From the NCBI GenBank assembly GCA_032622095.1, contig CP136065.1:25553141-25617140 (forward strand): a DNA stretch of 64,000 bases, in the 5' to 3' direction. The notes below the pieces were generated by a model that was given only the letters and a program-made list of their open reading frames with translations, was not told the DNA's origin and made no database searches. This DNA is from Siphonodentalium dalli (lineage: Eukaryota > Mollusca > Scaphopoda > Gadilida > Siphonodentaliidae). Below, piece after piece: positions 10,005 to 21,773 of the stretch (position 1 is its first letter; the number at the start of each line of letters is the position of its first letter). The position numbers and the translations under genes are program-made.

Positions 10005-11472
10005 TCCCATCCTATCTAATACCGCCCCATCCCGTTCTGCAATTTCCAAAGGTTCCGTCCCATCAGCGAAAAAAAACATGTTTTAATCTTGATTATGGTC
10101 ATTAAAATGTTACAATGATGTCGAGAAGATGTTAATCTAACATTTTATGTAAAAATATCGCCGCGGGACGGGGAAATGTGAATGCATGGGGTGATTTGGT
10201 GTTTGTTTACATTTTCGTTCTGCAATTTCGCTTCCGTCCCATCAGCGAAAAAAAACATGTTTTCATCTTGATTATGGTCAATAAAATGGGACCACCAATA
10301 AAAAGCTGCACTGATGACCATATAGAGCCATTTTGGTGCTGCTACATGCTGTATTATTGCTAAACAGCAAGTTTAGGGGTCTATCTTAGCTGTTCTGCGT
10401 TTTCTAATACCGTCCCATCCTATCTAATACCGTCCCATCCCGTTCTGCAATTTCGCTTCCGTCCCATCAGCGAAAAAAAACATGTTTTCATCTTGATTAT
10501 GGTCAATAAAATGTTACAATGATGTCGAGAAGATGTTAATCTAACATTTTATGTAAAAATATCGCCGCGGGACGGGGAAATATGAATGCATGGGGTGATT
10601 TGGTGTTTGTTTACATTTTCGTTCTGCAATTTCGCTTCCGTCCCATCGACGAAAAAAGTTGTTTTCATCTTGATTATGGTCAATAAAATGCTACAGTGAT
10701 GTCGAAAAGATGTTAATCTAACATTTTATGCAAAAATATCGCCGCGGGACGGGGAAATATGAATGCATGGGGTGATTTGGTGTTTGTTTACATTTTCGTT
10801 CTGCAATTTCCTACGGTTGTTCTGCGCTTTAATACCGCTTCCGTTCCGTCCCATCAGCGAATAAAAACATGTTTTAATCTTGATTATGGTCATTAAAATG
10901 CTACAATGATGTCGAGAAGATGTTAATCTAACATTTTATGTAAAAATATCGCCGCGGGACGGGGAAATGTGAATGCATGGGATGATTTGGTGTTTGTTTA
11001 CATTTTCGTTCTGCAATTTCGCTTCCGTCCCATCGACGAAAAAAGTTGTTTTCATCTTGATTATGGTCAATAAAATGCTACAGTGATGTCGAAAAGATGT
11101 TAATCTAACATTTTATGCAAAAATATCACCGTGGGACAGGGAAATATGAATGTATGGGGTGATTTGGTGTTTACATTTTCGTTCTGCGTTTGACCGTAAT
11201 CGCCTATTTCCGTCGTGTCTATTTTTAGCCGATAATATGAGCTTTGTGTTGGCGAATGAGACTATTAAATTGTTGCTCCATGTACGCAATGTTAATGCCG
11301 ACTATATATAACCATTTTGATGCCGCTACACGCTGTATTATTGATAAACAGCCGGTTTTCTAATACCGTCCCAATACCGTCCCAAATACCGTCCCATACC
11401 GTCCCATACCGTCCCAATACCGTCCCATACCGTCCCGTCCCATCGTCCCATTCTGCATTTTAGTCACTCCCC
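10005..11472 (-). repeat. Right inverted arm of the foldback element
   Basis: Reverse complement of 5021-6714, missing one internal unit. The outermost 450 bases are nearly base-for-base complementary to the left end, including the GGGACGGTAT array written as ATACCGTCCC. Further decayed arm-like sequence continues leftward to about 9640 (GTTCTGCGTTTT, GATTATGGTCAATAAAATGG). Confidence 0.75.
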
Positions 11473-11814
11473 ATTTTAGCCACTCTCACAAAATACTCAT
11501 CCATATAAATGTTAATCACATCAATCATGCTTTGTGTTTATTCCGATTACTTATATCAAGGTCTCATCGTACAATTCTTAGTATTTACGCAGTTCGTAGC
11601 GTTCGTCGCTTTGCAACTGTCAATGTTTTCATTTCATGGGCGCAGCCATTCTGTCGCCATGTGCATCATGGGAATTTTCTCTTTGCGTAAAATTCTTTTT
11701 TTAAAACAAATTAAATTTGTTTTATTGCTCACATATATCTTGCATCATTGCAATATTATTAATCTGTATTAGTTGCAAATTTAAGTTACTTTGAAATGAA
11801 ATTTAGTAACTCCG

Positions 11815-11865
11815 TCTAGCGGTAAGAGCGGTGCCGGCACATGGTCGATGGCCGATTCGGAAGTG
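11815..11865 (+). repeat. Possible tRNA-derived SINE head
   Basis: CTAGCGGTAAGAGCGGTGCC resembles an A box and GGCCGATTCGGAA a worn B box about 25 bases later. The piece lacks a proper acceptor stem and is too compact for a tRNA, so at best it is a decayed SINE promoter. It is followed by a TATATAAG at 11940 in a GC-richer patch. Confidence 0.25.
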
Positions 11866-12636
11866 TCCGGCAGGCTTTCGCCGGTGGAACCGGATTTAAG
11901 CAATTTCATTGGTTGGCCGGTTTGGCCGGTTCAAAATAGTATATAAGCCCTGGCTTAAGGTCAAATTGAGCGCCGTAAAGTTTAATTCAAATTTTGGGAA
12001 CTCTCTGTTTTATTCTATACGCTGTAAGTTTACCTACTGGGATGGGATAGACTTATTTAGTATTTTTAATTTCTTTTTATTTTCATCTTTAGTTTGTATT
12101 TTTCTAAGTTTCATTGTAGGCCCAAGTAGTACTTAAATGGTTTTATGTAGTTTGTAGCTCAGGCTTTGCTGTGATTTAGTAATCTGTCTACTGATTCTAT
12201 TTAGTTCAATTTGATTTATTTATCAGTCTTTGTAATTTTTCTCCTCTCTGCTTTCTGATTATTTAAAGTTATATCTAGTATTCGTGCGGTCTGATGGAAA
12301 ATTCTTAAAGTATTAATTTCTCATTTAAAGTAATTTCAACTTTTATCTGACATGATTCCTACTTAAAGGAACTTGTTATGTTCTCCTATTTAATGGAGAC
12401 CCACATGTATTTCATCAGAGTGGATTCGCAATTAAGTGAACCACTCACAGGGAAATCCTACTTAAAGAAAGCTCTGATTGAGATGCATGTGGGGTAAATT
12501 GTTCTACTTCCTATACATCAGCACTTGTAGAAATTTCCATCAGAAATATTTTATTTTACCTCGGGATGGGCTATTTTCAACAAGGTAGTATGGTCTAAGT
12601 ATCTAGTTATTTATTATCTTTTCATTAGGACTTTTC

Positions 12637-12810
12637 CAAGGGATGTAAATTACCCCTTGACTGTTTTATAACTTAAAGTATAAGTTTTCCAAGAGAGGTA
12701 ATTTTCTCTTGATCAGTTTATTAACTTTAATTATGGTTGTTTCACAAGGGATGTAATTTTCCCTTGAAAATATAATTAAACTATTTCAATCAGGGAGGTA
12801 ATTTCCCTGA
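12637..12810. repeat. Four copies of a short palindrome, GGGAnGTAATTTnCCC type
   Basis: CCAAGGGATGTAAATTACCC (12637), CCAAGAGAGGTAATTTTCTC (12689), CAAGGGATGTAATTTTCCCT (12745) and CAGGGAGGTAATTTCCCTGA (12791) are each near-perfect palindromes, spaced about 52, 56 and 46 bases apart. Arms differ between units but the arms of each unit match each other, so complementarity appears to be maintained within each unit. Confidence 0.65.
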
Positions 12811-13214
12811 GTGTGTTATACTAATATTTTCTGGTTTCATAAACCTTTAAATATTTCTTATAAATATCTAGTAAGTGTAGTTTTACTTTATGTATCTATC
12901 TAACAATAATTCAGTTAGACAAAGTAAAACATTTTCATGCTTTCATTTGAATTTCTGCCAGTACTTATTGCCAGCTAATTGCTCTGTTTTAAATATCAGA
13001 GTATTTATTCATTTAACACTCAATAAAGTGATTTAAAATAAATCATGTGTAGTTTGTAATCATTACATAATTCATTGTGTTGTGTTATTCCACTCCATCA
13101 GAGTGAAGGTCTGACTTCTGATGCAGTTAAGTTCTCAGCATGTCTGAGAGGGTAGGACTAATTTAATTATCATGTTCAAGTCATTATAATCATCTTTCAT
13201 CAGGTAGGGTTTCA

Positions 13215-13370
13215 ACCCGGTGTCATTATTGGTAGGGATTGGCCAGTTAAACTTTGCGCAGTTCTGGTTACCCGGTGTCATTATAGGTAGGGACCTTTTA
13301 GGTAAAGTGCAATTACTCTAATATGTACCCGGTGTTTTAACTTAAACTTTCCCATTATCGGTAGGCAAAT
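13215..13370 (+). repeat. Three degenerate copies of ACCCGGTGTCATTATNGGTAGG
   Basis: Copies start near 13215, 13269 and 13326; the third has TTTTAACTTAAACTTTCCC inserted before CATTATCGGTAGG. Function unknown. Confidence 0.55.
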
Positions 13371-14674
13371 TAGGTAGGTCCTATTCAGTTAAGGGTAAAA
13401 GCAAGTTAAATTTCTTATTTTCATCTTCATCTCATTATTTCATATTTAATATTTATTCAGAAATTTCAAAGTCCTATTCTCTAAGCTATTGCAATTAATC
13501 TAAGTCAGTTTTATGACTTAAATTTCATATTTCAATAACTTAGTATTTTTGTGTAATTTAACTTTATTAAGTTATTTCCAATCAGATTAGTTTTGTGATG
13601 ACAGTACAGCCAGCTATTCGTGGTTATGCTTTTCTATAGCAAAACATTAAAGTATTAAATCTTTTCATACCTCATAAAATGTCAGAAGTTAAGTTGTTAT
13701 GGGTGCACCGGTGTTTGTCTAATTGTGTGTTTTATGTTTCCTGTCTTGCATTGTCTATTTGTCTGTCATCCAATAGGTCAACTTGTACATATTTAAATTT
13801 TATACTTACTGTCACAACTTCAAAATATTTCTTATTTATTTAAATGAATTTTCTCACTTAAATAGCTTTGGCTTGTTTCTTTATTTAATAAATTCAAGTA
13901 GTCATTTAACTTCTTAAGTGAATATTTTACTGTAACAGTGGGGAACATTTGGCAATAATTTATCACCTGTAAAATCATGCAGCTGTTTAATCACAATTTA
14001 AAATCTATGTTTTCAATCATGTGCTATATTATATCACAACAGTTCAGTATTTTAGTAATTTAACTAACTTGGGGAAACTTTGGTGTATTTCTATTTATTT
14101 ATCAAAATTGTTAATATATAGGGTGTAATTCTAAAACTTTTCTTTATTTATTTCACTTATTTTCTGGTCTTACTGGTACACTTTGGCAAAACACTTTGTT
14201 ATTTATTTAATGTTTCATCTCAATATCCATTATTATTCTCATCTAATATCATCAAAATACAATTTATCTCTATTTATGTCTATGTCTACAAAATTATTGT
14301 TATAAATCAAATATCTATTTTCAAATTAAATAATCAACTTTATTTCAATCTCATTATAAATGTAAGTTCCTATGGGGGAGGTATTTAGCTGTTTGTAGTC
14401 TCAGCTTAGTAAAAGTCTGCTGGTGTCAGATCCTGTCTTATTGCGTTGGTTGTTTGTTTTATTTCACTCAACCACTCGCCATTCCTGTCATGTAGCTCTT
14501 TAGTCTTAATCGTTTCTCATCTCGAGTTAGTGTGATTCTCTCCTATAGAGTTCGCTACACTGACTTATAGGTGCGAAGGGATCAGGGCTTGGGCGTTACA
14601 ATACTATTAATTTGTTATGTTTATGTATCTGTATGTATTGTCTTTGTGTTGGAATAAAGTATGTTTAAAAACAA

Positions 14675-14680
<6 letters not shown>

Positions 14681-14719
<39 letters not shown>
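14681..14719. repeat. AT dinucleotide microsatellite
   Basis: An uninterrupted run of TA/AT repeats of about 36 bases following TATG. Confidence 0.95.
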
Positions 14720-14720
<1 letters not shown>

Positions 14721-17700
14721 CACTATATAGCAGGATTCCATTCTGCTCCTTTTATTTCTGCTTACCATAAATTACGTCATTTTATTCACTTAATTCAATT
14801 TCGCATATATTTCAAATTCGTATCGTGGTCTCCATATTGCTTTTCGGCCAAGTCGAATAAGAAAGCAACGCTGATTGGTTAAATTTTTTCTAACTTGGTA
14901 TGGTCCCATTTGAACCAGAATTACGCATTCAGATTGGTCAGAATGCGACGGCAGCCAGTCTAGTTGCTTTCGTCATTCAAATTGGGTATAAAAGAAATAT
15001 GCAAACCTTACTTTTGCAGTTCCTTTGGTCCCAACTCGTGCAAGCGGCGATTCTTCACGCTATTAACTGAGAGTGGGTTCCTTTAGCCACCCCTTGGTCA
15101 TAACGTACGAGCAATGATAATTATTTGAGCATTGATACTAGCAGAGCAATATTAATGATGGAGCATTATTTGAATATTTTCGATTTTCCCGCCAATGATT
15201 AAATTTCGGGGTCGATAGATACATACTGATTACCATTTCCGTTTACACAGTTGCCAGTTACCGATTTAAGTTTCTGATTCATTTAAAGTGACAGTTCGAT
15301 ATATTTCTGGTGAATTAATTTAAAGTTTCACCTATAGAATTTAAAGAACGTCCTTATATTATGTTCACAAATACACATTTATGAAATGAGAAGTACAACA
15401 ATTTGACTTATATACAGTGCTAGTTTGTTGCTTTTGAATTAATATACTGATATCATTTATTATGACAATAAGGTTCAAACAAAATCCTGTATTTTTATGT
15501 AACTAGTATATGGAACTTTTTGTAATCATAAAACGCTCTTTAAATTTACGCCTATATGTGGTACATCGCATTGCGACTTAGGATGCCCCCGTATTATGTG
15601 TCGATATTATTGTATACCAACCATCATGCGCAAATAAACCGTTTCGCTTTGGAAACCTTGGAAACCCACCATCTTTGGTCGAATGTAATATTTTACATTT
15701 ATAAAAATACTAGTATATATATAGTTTATACTGTGTTATATTGTGTTATTTTCTAGATCATGCTATCATGTGACTAATTTCCACTAAAACAAGATACAAT
15801 TTGTCGTATTTTGGATAAATTATAGCACATTGTAAACGATAATTACTCTATTGTTTCAAAATATAAAAGACTACCAATGACAAAAGAGTGTGGGGTTTTC
15901 ATGGTTGCTCATGATAGTTAAAGTGCTAGTTAAGATAATAAACAAGGGAAAATCTCAAACATTGGACATTCAAGGACTATGTGTAGGATGATCTAATGCA
16001 TCTCATATCTTGACTGTGATATTTGACCATTTTAATAAACATTTGTTAGCACAAGTAGCAATATTGGTTGTGGAAATGTAAAAATGTACATTTGCGGCAT
16101 GTGGGAATCAAGTTAGAAACGTGCAACATGATGCTAACCGACCGTAAAGGCATTTTACAAGGTGTAATCGAAAGTTGACCAGACGTTCAATACAAATAAT
16201 AAAAATAATACCGGGCGTTTAATGCTAGTTTGTCAGATTTTAACCGGCGTTCAATTCTGTTGGAGCACCACGCTTTGAAATCGGGGTCGTATATCGAGAA
16301 AACACAGGAAACAGGGTCCAAACGTTAAGCGTGGATTTCAATGGGATATTAAGGCATGCAAAACATGTCCTTGTTATTAAATACGACATCGTATAGTTTG
16401 AATAATGTGATTTTGATGGCAAACGTGACGTGTTTTAACACGAAAATAGGAGGTTTAACCTTGATTTACAAGCGAAGTAGACACGACACTGAAACGTAAT
16501 TAGTACTAAAATGTAGCGGAACATACCCCTCATTGAGGCAGATTGGCACCTGGGCTGGGATATTTACACACTTGGAGGCAAAGACGGAAATATACGTACC
16601 GTAGTCAGTCTGAGTTGAGCGACTTTTATTTATGGCTGTTTACCGCAAACCAGCGTTCACTTCCGTCCGCACACAGTGAGAACGGGTCAGAACAAAAAGT
16701 TATTCCACTTGTTAATTTTAACTACAGTCGGCCTTCAATGTGCCGTGCCTATCGTAAGTACAAACTTTTTTCGTATTTTGATGAAATCGACGTTAAATAT
16801 AAAGATGTATTTACTTATACCGTATTTACCATATGTACGTTTTGTAAGATTTCTGCTGGAATATTTCGGGTCACGGCACTAATATGTCTAATAACATGAG
16901 ACATGTTAATATAAGAAGTTTATTCGCAAAATGTCGAATTACTCATAGTTTTAGTTGCAATATTAAGTAATAGGGGACGGCAGGTAGACAACCTTCTTGG
17001 TTATGCTGTCCCCGATAGCTCATTGAATGTTATACTATTACACTGTGTATATAATTGTATATATCATATGAATGAGTTATGAATAAATAATCATAGTTCA
17101 TAATTCAATTTTATTTTCTGTTTTCTAGAGAATTTCGTTTTGTCGCGGTATCAGAAAATAAATTTAAACGATCGTATCATCACTATACCTTTTTCTATCA
17201 CAAAAGATGAAAATGAAGAAAGATTAATCGCCGACATGATTTGATTTGAACATATGTATTGTGACCCACTATATACAATATATATTACACAGATTAAATA
17301 TAACAATGATGATATGAGTGTGGGCACAGAGGATCGGAGCACAAGTTGCCGAACTTATCGGAGCTCCTCTCCCCTGGCATTCAATTGCTAATAAATTCAA
17401 ATATCGGAGATGGTTTTAATTCAGGTGTATTGTAGAAGTTACTGTTTAAGTGTGGCTGTTGGAGTGGCTGTGGTCTCGCAGAATTGGGGTAAGGGAAACT
17501 ATAACGAGATAATTCTGATAGTTATGAGATTAAGAGACATGTCAGGTGATCACATTCATGGGTTTAAGTGAATGTACAGACTCCATGTTTACATGCAGTA
17601 CGTGTTTTGATTGAACGTCCGTTATAGACGAGCAAGACTTGGTCTATAGTTGGCAATCATAATTGTTTTGATATAAATTTCCAATGATATGGTTCGCATT

Positions 17701-17980
17701 TATCTGTGTTCATCTGGAACAAGCTGATATTTCAATCATAGGTTATGGGATCTCAATGAAATATGATAAAGATAAATATAATCCTCCGTCGCAGTATGTC
17801 AATGTGTAATTGAGTCATAATGGAAATTACTGATGGTAATAAAAGGAGATAAATAATTGGATATTCGTTATAGATCTTTCGTCGGAATGAACCTTGCTCT
17901 CAGTGTGTACGTGAATCGTCTGAGCTAGCGTGCCTTGTGAGAGAGACACCCATTAAGCAGCATATTTTAGAATACCAAAC
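14720..17980. other. 3.2-kb stretch without a recognisable gene
   Basis: Scattered short frames only. A TATAAAAG lies at about 14988 in a GC-richer patch (14840-15110) that could be a promoter of a decayed element, but nothing downstream codes. At 16676-16755 a frame with a hydrophobic run (LFHLLILTTVGLQC) ends at a good splice donor GTAAGT (16755), yet has no in-frame ATG. AAACGCTCTTTAAA at 15533 is a solitary copy of the ACGCTCTTT box discussed elsewhere. Confidence 0.45.
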
Positions 17981-17984
17981 GCAT

Positions 17985-18455
17985 CAGGTCGACTTCATAT
18001 TCGACCTCGTATATATACACACAAAGATCTCACCACGGTAAGGTCTCTAAAAGCCGAATTCATGACTAGCATTTCATCGTGAAAAACAAAAAACCCATTT
18101 ACAAACGTGTAAGGCCGCTTCACGTCCTATCACGTATATCTATACCAAGATCTTACCATAAGTATTGTAATAGTCGAACTTCATGACCACAATATGATCG
18201 TCGAAAACCTCATTCACAAACGTGTCAGGCCGCTTCAAGTCCGATCATGTATATACACACATGCACCAATATCTTACCATGCATGTATATAATGACTCTA
18301 ATACAAGAATGGGATGACCAGCCTTTTATCGTCGAAAACATTTACAAACGTTTCAGTATAACTTCACGTCCGATCTCGTATTTAAGAATAAACCGAGATC
18401 TTACCACGGTGTATAAGGACTCTAATAGTCGAATTTCATGACCAGCATTATATAT
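17985..18455 (+). repeat. Minisatellite, ~120-bp unit, nearly four copies
   Basis: The landmark AAGATCTTACCA recurs at about 18024, 18149, 18269 and 18388, each followed by a TCTAATAGTCGAA-like phrase, TTCATGACCAGCAT and CGTCGAAAAC, then ACAAACGTGTCAGGCCGCTTCACGTCCGATC. Units are 119-125 bases and noticeably diverged. Confidence 0.8.
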
Positions 18456-18502
18456 ATATATATATGGAATAAATCATATATGTATATGGAATAAATCACT
18501 TC

Positions 18503-19366
18503 TTTCTTTCACTGTCCTTCAAGTTGGTGAACATTAAATGTGAGTCACCCCTTCGTGCTTGTCTTGAGGACTGATTGAAATGCTACGCCGAGGAGTCATT
18601 TAAGCATACCGATGCTGGTAAATAAATTAAGAAATTGCTTATAAATAAACAAAGGTTAAACGAACATAATTCTTTCAAAAAGGTGGTAAGTGTTTTTTCC
18701 TGTTTTGAGCCTAATTGACAGTATAATTATAAGCTATCTGCACAGTACAGAAGTTACTCTCCATTGTAGATCCATAACTCCATGCACAGTGCTTTGAAGC
18801 CACTGACAATCCGAGCCAAAACACTACCAAACACAGACACCTTGTAAAAATTTATAAGTTATATTATGCGGATAATTAGTTGTCAGACATCTCTCTTAAA
18901 CCGATTCGACGTCGAAAGGTTTAAAATAAAAACTTTCTTTCACTGTCCTTCAAGTTGGTGAACATTGAATGTTTATCACCCCTGCGTGCTTGTCTTGAGG
19001 GCTGATTTAAATGCTCCGCCGAGGAGTCATTTAAGCATACCGATGCTGGTAAATAAAATAAGAAATTGCCATTAAATAAATAAACAATGGTTAAACAAAC
19101 ATATTTCTTTCAAAATGGTGGTAAGTGTTTTCTCCTGTTTTGAGCCTAATTTGACAGTATAAGCTATCTGCACAGTACAGAAGTTACTCTACATTGTAGA
19201 TCCATAACTCCGTGCACAATGCTTTGAAGCCACTGACCATCCGAGCCAATAACACTATCCAACACAAACACCTTGTAAAAAGTTATATGTTGTATTATGC
19301 AGATACTTAGTTATCCGACATCTCTCTTAAACCGATTCGACGTCCGAAAGGTTTAAAATAAAAACT
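18503..19366 (+). repeat. Tandem duplication, two 431-bp units
   Basis: Units 18503-18934 and 18935-19366 are collinear over their whole length. Both begin with CTTTCACTGTCCTTCAAG and end with GAAAGGTTTAAAATAAAAAC. They differ by scattered substitutions and small indels. No coding frame is conserved between the copies, so the unit is a non-coding repeat. It directly abuts the Penelope-like fragment. Confidence 0.9.
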
Positions 19367-19380
19367 GCTTTAAAGGGAAA

Positions 19381-19671
19381 CTAGTATATGCGCCCCAAAA
19401 TGTAATTAATGGGGCATTCACTATGAAAACTGAGATGTCCAGACGACGACGTAACCATCGTGGGAAATGTGGGAGATTGAAAAAAAGAGAACAGGTGAAC
19501 ATTAGATACTGAATAACCAAGTTTAGCTCTGACTAGCTTATCTTTAAGATTCCGATTCTTCTTAAATGCGATTATCACTTTTGTTGAGTGGTTCAGCCAG
19601 TTCTCCTTCCAACTTGATCGCCTTTTCCGTGTATATTCGCGCAATTTCTGTGTTGCGTCAACTATATACAA
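19381..19671 (-). pseudogene. Penelope-like element, fragment between RT and endonuclease (downstream copy)
   Basis: On the minus strand, residues 32-53 (VIIAFKKNRNLKDKLVRAKL) match the conserved segment that links the reverse transcriptase to the GIY-YIG domain in Penelope-like elements. Upstream RT sequence is absent, and the reading soon leaves the family. It lies downstream of an endonuclease domain on the same strand, so it belongs to a second, 5'-truncated copy joined head to tail. Confidence 0.6.
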
Positions 19672-19843
19672 GAGGAAGATATATCAAACTATTGGGAAGA
19701 GCTGGTTGATAAACATTAAATCCATAAGGAGTTTTTTCCGTGTATATTCGCGCAATTTCTGTGTTGCGTCAACTATATACAAGAGGAAGATATATCAAAC
19801 TGTTGGGAAGAGCTGGTTGATAAACATTAAATCCATAAGGAGT
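19622..19843. repeat. 111-bp tandem duplication at the Penelope copy junction
   Basis: TTTTCCGTGTATATTCGCGC through ATCCATAAGGAGTT is present twice (about 19622-19731 and 19732-19843) with one or two differences. The unit contains the last codons of the endonuclease and the beginning of the truncated downstream copy, so the junction itself was duplicated. Confidence 0.85.
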
Positions 19844-20214
19844 TGTGGTTTGAGTGTGGATATCCAAACTTCTTTTCGTTGCAGTCTCATAGATTTAGAG
19901 TCCTCTTCTGTTTCACAGAGAGGCACTATCGCGATGGGCATGACTCGAAAGTCGGTGATAACGTTATGTCCCGGTGAACAGAAATGGTCGGCAACTGGCT
20001 TGTCCAACTTCTGTTTGATGCTTGAGAGATGTAACCGCATGCGCACTATGAATTCAGTTTTGGTGTGGCCTACATATTGGAATCTGCAAAACTGACAGGT
20101 TATAAGATAAATTAAATTTGCAGAGTAGCAATCCATATGAGTGATCCGATATTGAACGCGAGTGGTTTCGCTCTGAAAGAAATTCCCTATCTGAATATAT
20201 TGTCTGGTGTTCAT
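19795..20214 (-). CDS. Penelope-like element GIY-YIG endonuclease domain (partial)
   Basis: A 139-codon minus-strand frame. LIYLITCQFC followed by FQYVGHTKTEFIVRMRLHLS is the GIY-YIG nuclease core as it appears in Penelope-like elements, with Arg and His of the later core motif; DHFCSPGHN and RLQRKEVWISTLKP (Glu candidate for metal binding, Trp-x-x-x-L-x-P end) complete it. In the family this domain nicks target DNA for insertion and lies C-terminal of the RT. The RT is missing upstream: bases 20215-20320 are only weakly similar to the preceding Cys-containing linker. The stop is 14 codons after LKPQL, a normal end. Confidence 0.8.
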   Translation of the reverse strand: MNTRQYIQIGNFFQSETTRVQYRITHMDCYSANLIYLITCQFCRFQYVGHTKTEFIVRMRLHLSSIKQKLDKPVADHFCSPGHNVITDFRVMPIAIVPLCETEEDSKSMRLQRKEVWISTLKPQLLMDLMFINQLFPTV

Positions 20215-21179
20215 GGCACAACGCTTGATGTTTGCCGTTCTGCTATCTGGACCTGTCCATTAAAGGGCGCATATCAGAGTATGTATTACATTTATATGCC
20301 TCTTGTGCATATGAAATAAGTGATAGTATTCTCATTTGATGCTTCCGAGCCTGGTAATACCACCCCACGTATAACATACTACTTCTCAGAACATTGGTCA
20401 TCACATAATTTGATTCTAACAGACGGAATTATGTGATACAATGTACCCGGCATATTGTAAACAGTGGAATATCGACCGAAGCAGGATGCGTCTTTGAATA
20501 CCTGGCTAATGATGGACATCTTATTTTCTTGTTTCATTATTCGCTGGTTTCGAGCCCCGGGACGCGCGGTTTACAATATCTAGAATGCTCAAATGTTTTC
20601 TGCAAATAGACAATTATCCAGCAGGTGTCTCTGTAGATCACTGCTAATTATCGCTTTCACCCCCGGAACGCCTCTGGATGGCAGCATTGTCTTGTCCAGA
20701 AATAGAAGCATAAACAACAAAATCTCCGCCTACCTTTCAGCAATGCTTTTATCGTGTAAACACATTCACACACATAAGGTGCTTTTGAAAATAATGAATG
20801 GGGCCACCACTTGTCTCAGAAAATAACCGCTATCCGGATGTCGGCAAATGCGTGTGTGTGGGAGGAGGTACGAGCATGCGTTTGTTTAACACTGTATTTA
20901 GTTCGATTTCAACTGCTATACTTTCATCGCTTGGTTTGGTTAATTGGAGTTGGTTAATTTCAAGGGAAATCAGTATTATTATATGCTTTATTCTCTGATC
21001 CAATGTACATAAATGGATATTGAGTAATGTAAATGGAGAGTGTATACAAACGCTCGATAGAGTGAAACATGGACTACACATGCATGTGCATAATATACAT
21101 GTACATCGACGACCCGGTTGACATGCAGCCTGTTATATCATTCTGAATGGGTACAAATACATTTATTATATTATCATTA
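20215..21179. other. No feature seen
   Basis: Short overlapping frames without family resemblance, in both strands. No repeats recognised. Confidence 0.45.
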
Positions 21180-21590
21180 GTTTTCTCCCGCGAACCCTAT
21201 AGTAATTGATTGGCGTGGCCGGGTTGATAAATCACGATATTAACCCGGCGCTGGGTTAATAACAAAATATGTGTTACGGCACGCGTAAGAGGTGGCTGTC
21301 CAATCACGTTAGGCATAGCTTTGCAACCAGCCAATCAAAATGACTGATACATAACTCATTTGTCGTTGATTTTCTGAAGAGAGTTTCAGTAAATCTGTTG
21401 TTTGTTGAACATATTTGTCTGTTCCAACTCCTACAGTAGTACTATATTTGGCTACCGGGTAAAGATTGTCGCTAGTTCATATAATAAAACACGTGTTGCA
21501 TGGTTTCGGGGTTGACATGAGGATTTATCAACCCTTGGAAGTTAATAAATCATGTCAACCCCGAAACCATGCAACAAATGTATATTAGTG
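21180..21590. repeat. Foldback sequences, strong hairpin at 21494-21576
   Basis: GTTGCATGGTTTCGGGGTTG (21494) returns as its complement ending at 21576, followed inward by ACATGA / TCATGT and ATTTAT / ATAAAT, leaving a loop of about 20 bases. Upstream at 21215-21262 GGGTTGATAAATC and GATATTAACCCGGCGCTGGGTTAATA echo the same GGGTTGA/TAAC words, so a longer decayed element may span the whole block. Confidence 0.7.
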
Positions 21591-21773
21591 ACTTGTGCAG
21601 AAATCATCATCATTGTTATCATTATCATCAGTGACCATATTTACTTGATTGATTGTTTATTTCAATTAAGTGGCGAATACAGAGTATTAAATAATTAACA
21701 TATATACATATATTTACAAAAGGGGGCCACTGTTGTCTGGCTTGCCATTTTCATATGGCAGAGGTGCATATTT

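Larger units (their letters stand above)
5021..11472. mobile_element. Giant foldback element, about 6.45 kb, with kilobase inverted arms
   Basis: The left end GGGGAGTGACTAAAATGCAG is repeated as the complement ending at 11472. Moving inward on both sides come: a GGGACGGTAT tandem array (about 5041-5130; 11360-11450), a unique-looking segment with GCTCATATTATCGGC (about 5249; about 11240), then several degenerate 200-400 bp units with GCAGAACGAAAATGTAAACA, CCCGTCCCGCGGCGATATTT and GATGTCGAGAAGATG. ATTTTA lies immediately outside both ends (5015-5020 and 11473-11478), a candidate target duplication. No gene of its own is visible; the only protein is inside the nested element at 8051-9560. The architecture is that of foldback (FB/TU-like) transposons; superfamily is unproven. 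Confidence 0.75.
11866..14602. other. 2.7-kb gene-free region rich in short palindromes
   Basis: No coding frame above chance. Observed structure: an inverted pair ACCCACATGTATTTCATCAG (12399) / CTCTGATTGAGATGCATGTG (12472); four reiterated palindromes at 12637-12810; and ACCCGGTGTCATTAT...GGTAGGGA three times between 13215 and 13370. CTTAAAG/TTTAAAG phrases are frequent. The stretch ends with GGGCGTTACA at 14593-14602, which reads as TGTAACGCCC on the other strand and could be an LTR end, but no partner end was found. Confidence 0.45.

Noticed and set aside
14593-14602. GGGCGTTACA as an LTR terminus (TGTAACGCCC on minus)
   Set aside because: No second copy, no matching opposite end, no gag-pol sequence nearby.
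16543-16899. 118- and 68-codon frames, one with a signal-peptide-like segment and a splice donor
   Set aside because: No in-frame ATG for the hydrophobic segment, and no continuing exon recognised; kept only as a remark in the region description.
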